Shown: one piece after another, positions 14,361 to 19,888 of the stretch
How positions within the stretch are numbered: position 1 is the first letter of the stretch
How the letters are laid out: every line of letters starts with the position of its first letter
NCBI GenBank assembly: GCA_021298875.1
Contig: JAJTHJ010000358.1
Coordinates: 1 to 19,888, forward strand
Source: Burkholderiales bacterium
GTDB lineage: Bacteria > Pseudomonadota > Gammaproteobacteria > Burkholderiales > Burkholderiaceae_F
Reading direction: 5' to 3'
Length of the DNA stretch: 19,888 nt
Notes under the pieces: generated by a model
What the model saw: the letters and a program-made list of their open reading frames with translations, nothing else
What the model was told of the DNA's origin: nothing
Database searches by the model: none
Position numbers and translations under genes: made by a program

Positions 14361-14382
14361 CCTCCCCCGCAGGCGGGGGAGG
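14361..14382. repeat. GC-rich palindrome between convergent genes
   Basis: CCTCCCCCG and CGGGGGAGG enclose a CAGG loop. The surrounding CCCCACCCCAGT and GGGAGTAACCC resemble a REP-type dispersed repeat seen between genes in betaproteobacteria. It lies between sco and the minus-strand gene ending at 14426 and may act as a transcript-end structure. Apart from these two palindromes I see nothing else in 14255-14425. Confidence 0.55.
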
Positions 14383-14425
14383 GAGTAACCCAGTCCCCTT
14401 CGAAGCGGCCGAGGGTCGGGGCGGG

Positions 14426-15055
14426 TTACCCGAGTTCCCCGGTTTCCGCATTGACCGCGGCGCGGCTCGACAACTCCGGCCCCTTGGCGGGCGCGCCGCC
14501 GATGCCGAAGGCATCGCGCACGGCATCGGTCAGCGCGATCTCGAAGCCAAGGAACACGCTCGGCGCCGTGCCTGCATAGGCCTCACGTTCGTAGGCGGTG
14601 GCGCCCGGCGCCAGCACCGCATGCGGTTCGAAAGGATCGAACACCGCGCACTCGCCGGCCTGCGCCGGCAGCTTCAGCCCGAGCCGCGGAAACACCAGTT
14701 CCCGCGCCGGCCCCAGCACGCACCACGCGCCAAACAGCACTTCGCCGTAATGCGCGTCGGTGTGGAAAAACGCGCCCCGGCAGACGTACCACTCGAAGTT
14801 CGGGCGCAGGGCCGCTGCGAGCGCGGGCGGCAAGGCCTGCCGCAAGGCCGCCAGCGCGCCGGCCTGTGCAAAGGTGCCGCCACCATGCACCCGCCCCGAC
14901 GCCTGCGGGGCGTCGCCGGCCGCCTGCCCGGCGAGTGTGGCGAGGCCCGCGGGCGGCGCAAGCGGCCCTTGCCACAGACGGCGCGCGCTTCCGCGCTCTG
15001 CGCCCGCAGTGGTGCAGCGGGCAACGGGTGCAGGGGACTCAAGCCAGTGCGTCAT
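14426..15055 (-). CDS. Putative 2OG-Fe(II) dioxygenase-like (double-stranded beta-helix) protein
   Basis: A 209-residue protein that I do not recognise by name. The central part reads FEWYVCRGAFFHTDAHYGEVLFGAWCVLGP, then LKLPAQAGECAVFDPFEPHAVLAPG. The HxD pair (His98, Asp100), a distal His145 and an Arg12 residues later (Arg157) fit the iron- and 2-oxoglutarate-binding pattern of Fe(II) dioxygenases, and the Gly-rich beta segments suit a cupin-like barrel. The N-terminus (1-75) is low-complexity and Ala-rich. The ATG at 15055 has no clear ribosome-binding site. It lies just beyond the rpoH terminator on the same strand, so it may be read only by read-through or from an unseen promoter. The substrate is unknown. 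Confidence 0.5.
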   Translation of the reverse strand: MTHWLESPAPVARCTTAGAERGSARRLWQGPLAPPAGLATLAGQAAGDAPQASGRVHGGGTFAQAGALAALRQALPPALAAALRPNFEWYVCRGAFFHTDAHYGEVLFGAWCVLGPARELVFPRLGLKLPAQAGECAVFDPFEPHAVLAPGATAYEREAYAGTAPSVFLGFEIALTDAVRDAFGIGGAPAKGPELSSRAAVNAETGELG

Positions 15056-15090
15056 CGTGTCGGTCGGTGCTGCGCGCGGCGTTGGCGCAA

Positions 15091-15116
15091 AGAAAAGGCC
15101 CCGCTTGCGCGGGGCC
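15091..15116 (-). terminator. Intrinsic terminator after rpoH
   Basis: Read on the minus strand, GGCCCCGC, a four-base loop, GCGGGGCC, then TTTTCTTTG. It is a textbook GC-stem plus U-run, about 100 nt after the rpoH stop. Confidence 0.88.
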
Positions 15117-15120
15117 AAGT

Positions 15121-15162
15121 ATCCGCCTCTTCGGAGGAGAGGGGGGAGGAGCAGAGGCGGAT
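15121..15162 (-). ncRNA. rpoH 3'-UTR hairpin with C-rich loop (candidate 3'-UTR RNA)
   Basis: Perfect 10-bp arms (ATCCGCCTCT and AGAGGCGGAT) enclose a 22-base loop. On the transcribed minus strand the loop is pyrimidine-rich and contains CTCCTCCC and CTCCTCC, complementary to Shine-Dalgarno sequences. It lies 56 nt after the rpoH stop, and the intrinsic terminator follows, so a two-hairpin RNA of about 125 nt could be released by processing. This is an inference from structure; no RNA family has been matched. Confidence 0.35.
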
Positions 15163-15217
15163 GTAAGACGTCTACGCTAACTTGGTCGTGGCGGCTAGCC
15201 CGTCATTACGCGTTCCG

Positions 15218-16114
15218 TCATTGCGGGGTCAGTGCCAGCCGCATCTTTTGCAGCGCCTTGACCTCGATCTGCCGGATTCTTTCGGCTGAGACTCCGAACT
15301 CGGCCGCGAGTTCATGCAAGGTGGCAGTGCCCACGCTGCCGTCGGGGTTCTCGTCCAGCCAGCGCGCCTGCACGATCCGCCGGCTGCGCGCGTCCAGTTG
15401 CTCGACCGCGCGGCGCACGCCTTCTGTCTGCATCCAGTCGTGCTCGCGGCGGGCCAGCACCTCGGTCGGCTCGTCGTGCGAGTCGGCCAGATAGGCAATC
15501 GGCGCGTACTCTTCTTCGCCGTCTTCGATGCGGCCTTCCAGCGCCACGTCGCCGCCCGCCATGCGGGTTTCCATGTCGGCGACATCGGCCGGCTTGACGT
15601 TCAGCGCATCGGCCATGTGCTGGACTTCGTCCGGCGACATCGTGCCCACGCCCTGCTTCATCGAGCGCAGGTTAAAAAAGAGCTTGCGCTGCGCCTTGGT
15701 GGTGGCGACCTTGACCAGCCGCCAGTTGCGCAGGATGTACTCGTGGATCTCGGCCTTGATCCAGTGCAGCGCAAAGGACACCAGCCGCACGCCGCGTTCC
15801 GGGTCGAAGCGCTTGACCGCCTTCATCAGGCCGATGTTGCCTTCCTGGATCAGGTCGGCGTGCGGCAGGCCGTAGCCCAGGTAGTTGCGGGCGACCGCCA
15901 CCACCAGCCGCAGGTGCGACAGCACCAGTTGGCCAGCGGCATCGAGGTCGTTCTTGTCGCGCAGGTTGCGCGCGAGCCGGGTTTCTTCGTCCGCCGTCAG
16001 CAGCGGGATGCGGTTGACGGCGGAGATGTAGACATCCAGATTCCCCAGCGCCCCCGGGTGCAAGGTGACTGCCCCGCCGGCAGTGGAAAAAGGTACCAAT
16101 GCGTTCTTTGCCAT
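15218..16114 (-). CDS. rpoH: RNA polymerase sigma-32 factor (heat shock)
   Basis: A 298-residue sigma-70-family factor of the RpoH group, directing RNA polymerase to heat-shock promoters. Region 1.2-2 has the core-binding and -10-recognition stretch HLRLVVAVARNYLGYGLPHADLIQEGNIGLMKAVKRFDPERGVRLVSFALHWIKAEIHEYI (about 67-127) in family form. The RpoH box QRKLFFNLR (142-150) distinguishes it from other sigma factors. The C-terminal helix-turn-helix lies in TLHELAAEFGVSAERIRQIE (about 266-285). AAGGAG lies 10 bases before the ATG. The gene follows ftsEX, a conserved order. A CIRCE operator in the leader points to HrcA repression. Confidence 0.97.
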   Translation of the reverse strand: MAKNALVPFSTAGGAVTLHPGALGNLDVYISAVNRIPLLTADEETRLARNLRDKNDLDAAGQLVLSHLRLVVAVARNYLGYGLPHADLIQEGNIGLMKAVKRFDPERGVRLVSFALHWIKAEIHEYILRNWRLVKVATTKAQRKLFFNLRSMKQGVGTMSPDEVQHMADALNVKPADVADMETRMAGGDVALEGRIEDGEEEYAPIAYLADSHDEPTEVLARREHDWMQTEGVRRAVEQLDARSRRIVQARWLDENPDGSVGTATLHELAAEFGVSAERIRQIEVKALQKMRLALTPQ

Positions 16115-16141
16115 CAGTTCTGATCTCCTTTAAAATGCATT

Positions 16142-16168
16142 CTAGCACTCGCAAGTGGAGAGTGCTAG
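16142..16168 (-). promoter_or_regulatory. CIRCE operator (HrcA-binding site) in the rpoH leader
   Basis: CTAGCACTC, a nine-base spacer, GAGTGCTAG: a perfect 9-bp inverted repeat matching the CIRCE consensus TTAGCACTC-N9-GAGTGCTAA at 16 of 18 arm positions. It lies 28-54 nt upstream of the rpoH ATG, in the leader between the predicted promoter and the ribosome-binding site. CIRCE is bound by the heat-sensitive repressor HrcA. Confidence 0.92.
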
Positions 16169-16179
16169 GACGTGGAGCC

Positions 16180-16208
16180 GTTATCGCGGAGGCAAAGAAA
16201 TGTGATAA
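16180..16208 (-). promoter_or_regulatory. Candidate sigma-70 promoter of rpoH
   Basis: On the minus strand, TTATCA (-35, 16208-16203), a 17-base spacer, GATAAC (-10, 16185-16180); each hexamer matches consensus at four of six positions. The start would fall near 16173, just before the CIRCE site, a layout that suits repression. The region upstream to about 16260 is AT-rich for this genome. Confidence 0.4.
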
Positions 16209-16319
16209 ATCGTTTATAAACAATATTTTGCGTCTTCGATCTGGTCCGAGCCAACACAAATCGTTGCAATTTCCTCCTTAATCACTCGGGTTTACGGAGT
16301 GTGCTTCCTGGCACCGTGG

Positions 16320-17222
16320 TCAGCGCGCGCTGCGCACCCCGGCCCGGGCCGCCAGGCTGGCTAGCCCGGCGCCCGCGAGCGCGGCAGCCACCAAGGCTGC
16401 GGCGACCAGCGCCGGCGGCGGCGATTGCCATTCCAGAGTCACACCGTACAGGGCCGCCAGTTCCGTCAGGATCGGCCACGCGTACCACGCCGCGGCGGCG
16501 ACCAGCAAGGCCGCCAGCCCGCCGGCGAGGGCCAGGGCGGCGACCCCCGTATAGACGAGCGGCCGGCGAATGAACGCATCGGTCGCGCCCAGCAGACGCA
16601 GCGTGCGGATCTCGGCCGCGCTCGCCGTCGTCAGCAGCCGCACCGCGCCGACCAGCGTCAGCAGGGCGAGCAGCAGGCCGGCACCCGCCAGCGCCGCACC
16701 CAGCAGCGCCGCCGCGCGGCCAAGGGCCGCGAGCTTGCGGTACCAGCCGGTGTCGGCGTGCACGCTGTCCACGCGCGGCAGCGTGCGCAGCGCGGCGACG
16801 GTGGCATCGACGGTCGCCGGTGGGGTGCCGGCGGCGAAGGTCGCGATCAGCACGTCCGGCAGGGGGTTCGCCGCCGGTGCCGGCAGCGCCGCGTCCTGCC
16901 CCGCGCGCCGGAGCAGGTCCGCCAGCGCGGCGTCGCGCGACAGCAGCGTCACCTGCGCGACGCCGGGAGCGGCTTGCACCCGCGTCTGCAAGTCGCGCGC
17001 TTCGGCCGCGCTGGCCGCGTGCGCGATGAACACCGTGGCCTGCGGCGCGACCGGCGCGCGCTGCGCGAGCGGCACCGGTTGCAGCGCCAGCAGGCCGACC
17101 GCGGCCGGCAGCGCCAGCGCCAGCCCACCCAGCAGCACGGCCAAGGTGAACACGCCCCAGCCGCGGCCGACCAGGCGCAGCGCGCTGGCCAATGCAACTG
17201 CGCGCAGTACCAAGAACTTCAT
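16320..17222 (-). CDS. ftsX: Cell division ABC-transporter-like permease FtsX
   Basis: A 300-residue inner-membrane protein. FtsX pairs with FtsE to control septal peptidoglycan hydrolases during division. A cytoplasmic start MKFLVLRAVALASALRLVGRGWG leads to a first helix (about 24-47), a periplasmic domain (about 50-165) with TVFIAHAASAAEARDLQTRV and the conserved LPDVLIATF, and three further helices (about 168-195, 215-240, 270-290). The EIRTLRLLGATDAFIRRPLVYTG segment (about 205-227) is the conserved MacB/FtsX cytoplasmic coupling region. It overlaps ftsE by four bases (ATGA). Very Ala-rich, as expected at this GC content. Confidence 0.93.
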   Translation of the reverse strand: MKFLVLRAVALASALRLVGRGWGVFTLAVLLGGLALALPAAVGLLALQPVPLAQRAPVAPQATVFIAHAASAAEARDLQTRVQAAPGVAQVTLLSRDAALADLLRRAGQDAALPAPAANPLPDVLIATFAAGTPPATVDATVAALRTLPRVDSVHADTGWYRKLAALGRAAALLGAALAGAGLLLALLTLVGAVRLLTTASAAEIRTLRLLGATDAFIRRPLVYTGVAALALAGGLAALLVAAAAWYAWPILTELAALYGVTLEWQSPPPALVAAALVAAALAGAGLASLAARAGVRSAR

Positions 17223-17962
17223 GCGACCGCCCGGCCATCGCGCAGTGCGACCGTGCGCGCACCCGGAGGCGGCGCGGTGGCCTCGCCATGCGAAGCGACG
17301 ATCACCGTCACGCCACTGGCGACAACTTGCCCCAGCAGCGCGAACAACTCGCCGGCCGCGACAGCGTCCAGATGCGCGGTCGGCTCGTCGGCCAGCACCA
17401 GCGCGGGCTGATTGACGATGGCGCGCGCCAAGGCCGCCCGCTGCTGCGCGCCACCGGCCAGTGCGCGCGGCCGCAGCCGATCGGCGTCGAGCTCGTGCAG
17501 GCCCACCCGTTGCAGCGCGGCCTGAGCGCGGCGGCGCGCCTCGCGGTGCACCAGCCCGGCCACCTGCGCCGGCAGCATGACGTTGGCGAGCAGGCTGCGG
17601 TCGTCGAGCAACTGCAAGTCCTGCGGCACGATGCCGAGCGATTGCCGCAGCACGGCGCGTGCGCGCGGGTTGAGCGCGCCGACGTCCGTGCCCGCTACCG
17701 TTACGCGGCCGGCATCGGGCACCTCCAGCCCGGCGACCAAGCGCAGCGCGCTGGACTTGCCCGCGCCGCTGGGGCCGGTCAGCAACACGAACTCGCCGCG
17801 TCCCACGGTGAAACTCAGCTCGCGCAGCGCCACCCGCTCGCCATAGCGCTTGGCGACGGCTTCGAAGACAACCAATGCAGGGGAGGAGGCCGGCAACGGA
17901 GGCGCTGTTACGATGATTTGCGGCAGGTGCAAATCGATTCTACGGTTGCCCACCTGCGTCAT
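17219..17962 (-). CDS. ftsE: Cell division ATP-binding protein FtsE
   Basis: A 247-residue ABC ATPase that energises FtsX. It has Walker A GPSGAGKSS (63-71), Q-loop VPQD (112-115), signature LAGGAQQR (168-175, canonical LSGGxQQR), Walker B LVLADEPT (188-195) with AHLD, and the His switch VASHG. FtsE is normally about 220 residues and begins near VFEAVAKRYGER (residue 32 here), so the first 30 residues from the ATG at 17962 are extra and lack family similarity. A TTG at 17875 would give the usual length, but it has no ribosome-binding site; neither does the ATG. The substitution of Ala for Ser in the signature is unusual but tolerated in some members. The start is uncertain; the identity is not. 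Confidence 0.9.
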   Translation of the reverse strand: MTQVGNRRIDLHLPQIIVTAPPLPASSPALVVFEAVAKRYGERVALRELSFTVGRGEFVLLTGPSGAGKSSALRLVAGLEVPDAGRVTVAGTDVGALNPRARAVLRQSLGIVPQDLQLLDDRSLLANVMLPAQVAGLVHREARRRAQAALQRVGLHELDADRLRPRALAGGAQQRAALARAIVNQPALVLADEPTAHLDAVAAGELFALLGQVVASGVTVIVASHGEATAPPPGARTVALRDGRAVA

Positions 17963-17973
17963 CGGAGCGTCAT
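17956..17973 (+). promoter_or_regulatory. Candidate PhoB (Pho) box upstream of ppk1
   Basis: Two identical heptamers GCGTCAT (17956-17962 and 17967-17973) separated by four bases, the exact 11-bp period of a Pho box (CTGTCAT-N4-CTGTCAT); each matches five of seven positions. Ten bases further lies TATGGT (17984-17989), a possible -10 at the spacing PhoB-dependent promoters use. The spacer is not AT-rich. If used, the transcript would start after the chosen ATG, requiring a later ppk1 start such as the GTG at 18027. Confidence 0.35.
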
Positions 17974-17984
17974 TCGCGCAGCCT

Positions 17985-19888
17985 ATGGTCAGTAGGTCTC
18001 ATCGCAAACGCAAAGTCGAAACCGTCGTGCGCGCCCGCCCTGCGCCAACCGCGCCTGCGGCGCTGCCGCGCTTTATCGACCGCGACCTGGCCACGCTCGC
18101 CTTCAACGAGCGCGTGCTGGCGCAGGCGGCACGCACCGACATCCCGTTGGGGGAACGGCTGCGCTACGTCTGCATCGCCTCGTCGAACCTCGACGAGTTC
18201 TTCGAGATCCGCCTGTCGGACTTGATCGACGAGATGCGCGAAGGCGGCGGCTGGACGCCGCGCGCGCCGCAGTGGGCGGCCTACGTGCGCATCTCGGCGC
18301 GCGCGCATGCGCTCGTGGAGGCGCAGTACGGGCTGCTCAACGGCACGCTGATGCCGGCGCTGGCCGGAACGGGCGTGGTGGTGCTCAACCACGCGCAACG
18401 CAACGCCGCGCAGCGCGCCTGGGTACGCGAGTTTTTCGAGCGCGAGGTGCGGCCGCTGCTGCTGCCCATCGGCCTCGACCCGTCGCACCCCTTCCCGCAG
18501 GTGCTGAACAAGTCGCTCAACTTCATCGTGCAACTGGACGGCAAGGACGCCTTCGGCCGCGCCGCGGCCACCGCCATCCTCAAGGTGCCGCGCGTGCTGC
18601 CGCGGGTGATCCCGCTGCCGGCACGCCTGGCGCCGGGGCAGCAGGCGTTTGTGATGCTGACTTCGGTGATCCGCGCGCACCTGCCCGACGTGTTCCCTGG
18701 CCGCGGCATCGCCGGCTTCTCGCAGTTCCGCGTCACGCGCGACTCCGACCTGTGGGTCGACGAGCGCGAAGTGCATAACTTGCGCCAGGCGCTGCGGATG
18801 GAGCTGACGCAGCGGCACTTCGGCAACCCGCTGCGGCTGGAGGTGCTGCGCACCTGCCCGCCCGCGCTGGAGGCGTTGCTGCGCGAGCAGTTCCAGTTAC
18901 CCGACGAGGCGGTGTACCGCGTCGATGGCCCGGTCAACTTGGTGCGCCTGAATCAACTGGCCGATCACCTGACTGCGCCGCGGCTGCGCTGGCCGCCCTT
19001 CGTCCCGGCCTGGCCGGCGCGCATGCAGGCGAGCGCCGAGGGCGCAGACGTGTTCGACGCGATCCGCCGCGGCGACATCCTGCTGCACCACCCTTACGAA
19101 AGTTTCGAACCGGTGATCGCCTTTCTGCGCGCCGCCGCGCACGACGCGCGCGTGGTGGCGATCCGGATGACGCTGTATCGTACCGGGTCGAGCTCGGTGC
19201 TGGTCGATCTGCTGGCCGAGGCCGCGCGGCGCGGCAAGGAAGTGACCGTCGTCGTGGAACTCAAGGCCCGCTTCGACGAAGAAGCCAACATCAACGTCGC
19301 CGAGCGGCTGGAGGCGGTGGGCGTGCAAGTCGTCTACGGCGTGGTGGGGCTGAAGACCCATGCCAAGCTGCTGCTGGTGCTGCGGCGCGAGGACGCCGCG
19401 GGTAGCGGCAAGCGCGTGCGGCCCGCCATGCGGCTGGCGCGCTACGCGCACCTGGGCACCGGCAACTACCACCCGACCACGACCAAGACCTATACCGACT
19501 TCGGCATGCTGACCGCCGACGCCGAGATCTGCGCGGACGTCGAGCGCGTCTTCATGCACCTGACGAGCCTGACCAAGGTCGAGCGGCTGACGCACCTGTG
19601 GCTGGCCCCCTTCACGCTGCATAAGCGCGTGCTGGCCGCGATCGCCAACGAGGCCAAGCTCGCCGCTACCGGGAAGGGCGGGCACATCATTGCCAAGATG
19701 AACGCGCTGTCCGACGAGGCGACGATCAACGCGCTCTACGCCGCCTCGCAAGCCGGCGTGAAGATCGATCTGATCGTGCGCGGCGCCTGCGCGCTGCGGC
19801 CGGGGGTTAAGGGCCTGTCGGAAAACATCCACGTGCGCTCGATCGTCGGCCGGCTGCTCGAGCACCACCGCATCTACTACTTCCGCAA
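17985..19888 (+). CDS. ppk1: Polyphosphate kinase 1 (3' end outside the window)
   Basis: At least 634 residues; about 60 C-terminal residues lie beyond the window. PPK1 reversibly transfers the gamma phosphate of ATP to inorganic polyphosphate chains. The domain begins RFIDRDLATLAFNERVLAQA (about residue 29), with IASSNLDEFFEIRLSDL following and the middle LDPSHPFPQVLNKSLNF. The catalytic region shows VAIRMTLYRTGSSS, VVELKARFDEEANI (Mg-binding Arg), LKTHAKLLLV with the phospho-His (His459 here, equivalent to E. coli His435) and YAHLGTGNYHPTTTKTYTDFG. A C-terminal LEHHRIYYF matches the His592 region of E. coli PPK. About 11 residues are inserted after VLRRED. The ATG at 17985 lacks a ribosome-binding site and residues 1-28 are unconserved, so the true start may be downstream. 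Confidence 0.95.
   Translation, partial: MVSRSHRKRKVETVVRARPAPTAPAALPRFIDRDLATLAFNERVLAQAARTDIPLGERLRYVCIASSNLDEFFEIRLSDLIDEMREGGGWTPRAPQWAAYVRISARAHALVEAQYGLLNGTLMPALAGTGVVVLNHAQRNAAQRAWVREFFEREVRPLLLPIGLDPSHPFPQVLNKSLNFIVQLDGKDAFGRAAATAILKVPRVLPRVIPLPARLAPGQQAFVMLTSVIRAHLPDVFPGRGIAGFSQFRVTRDSDLWVDEREVHNLRQALRMELTQRHFGNPLRLEVLRTCPPALEALLREQFQLPDEAVYRVDGPVNLVRLNQLADHLTAPRLRWPPFVPAWPARMQASAEGADVFDAIRRGDILLHHPYESFEPVIAFLRAAAHDARVVAIRMTLYRTGSSSVLVDLLAEAARRGKEVTVVVELKARFDEEANINVAERLEAVGVQVVYGVVGLKTHAKLLLVLRREDAAGSGKRVRPAMRLARYAHLGTGNYHPTTTKTYTDFGMLTADAEICADVERVFMHLTSLTKVERLTHLWLAPFTLHKRVLAAIANEAKLAATGKGGHIIAKMNALSDEATINALYAASQAGVKIDLIVRGACALRPGVKGLSENIHVRSIVGRLLEHHRIYYFR

Noticed and set aside
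16195..16222. AAATGTGA half-site and GTTTATAAAC palindrome upstream of rpoH, as a CRP or FNR site
   Set aside because: Only one half matches the CRP consensus and the FNR core is absent; not enough for a call.
16266..16281. Strong Shine-Dalgarno-like AAGGAGG on the minus strand between ftsX and rpoH
   Set aside because: No start codon lies at proper spacing; the TTG three bases on gives a 34-codon frame without similarity. Treated as chance or a remnant.
16282..17289. 335-codon minus-strand frame overlapping ftsX in another frame
   Set aside because: Arg/Ala/Gly-rich shadow of ftsX without motifs.

Overview
The window is a compact, high-GC, tightly packed chromosomal segment. Gene content and order (grxC-secB-gpsA, comF next to bioC, a caa3-type coxBA-ctaG-coxC cluster, SURF1-ctaA-ctaB-sco, rpoH-ftsXE, ppk1) point to a betaproteobacterium; I cannot name the genus from sequence alone. 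Two genes run off the ends: the 3' tail of grxC (start) and most of ppk1 (end).

Layout. (1) 1-2240, plus strand: glutaredoxin tail, export chaperone SecB, glycerol-3-phosphate dehydrogenase GpsA and a LOG-family phosphoribohydrolase; gpsA and the LOG gene overlap by four bases. (2) 2247-3466, minus strand: comF then trmL, separated by a degenerate 7-base tandem repeat. (3) 3497-4387: bioC, divergent from comF by only 30 bp. (4) 4421-9423: an aa3/caa3 cytochrome c oxidase operon (coxB with a fused cytochrome c domain, coxA, small assembly protein, ctaG, DUF2970, coxC) with a perfect TATAAT box, a ~165-nt structured leader, a MITE-like palindromic insertion between DUF2970 and coxC, and a strong hairpin terminator. 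(5) 9433-14254: a DUF2909 gene on the minus strand, then plus-strand SURF1, an SCO-like protein lacking the copper His, heme A synthase ctaA, a lower-GC HIT-like gene, heme O synthase ctaB and the copper chaperone sco. These supply heme A and copper to the oxidase encoded just upstream. (6) 14255-14425: repeats/hairpins between convergent genes. (7) 14426-17962, minus strand: ftsE-ftsX, rpoH and a putative 2OG-Fe(II) dioxygenase-like gene; rpoH has a near-perfect CIRCE operator in its leader, and a hairpin plus intrinsic terminator in its 3' UTR. (8) 17985-end: ppk1, preceded by a PhoB-box-like direct repeat.

Most genes are ordinary housekeeping. The most interesting items are non-coding or mosaic: a dispersed-repeat palindrome of exactly 75 bp inserted in frame inside ctaA; a ~181-bp MITE-like element with a possible CTAG target duplication inside the cox operon; CIRCE control of rpoH; a C-rich-loop hairpin in the rpoH 3' UTR that could be a 3'-UTR-derived small RNA; and the foreign-looking HIT gene between ctaA and ctaB. 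I found no CRISPR array, tRNA, rRNA, prophage or complete insertion sequence, and no convincing wholly new multi-gene system.
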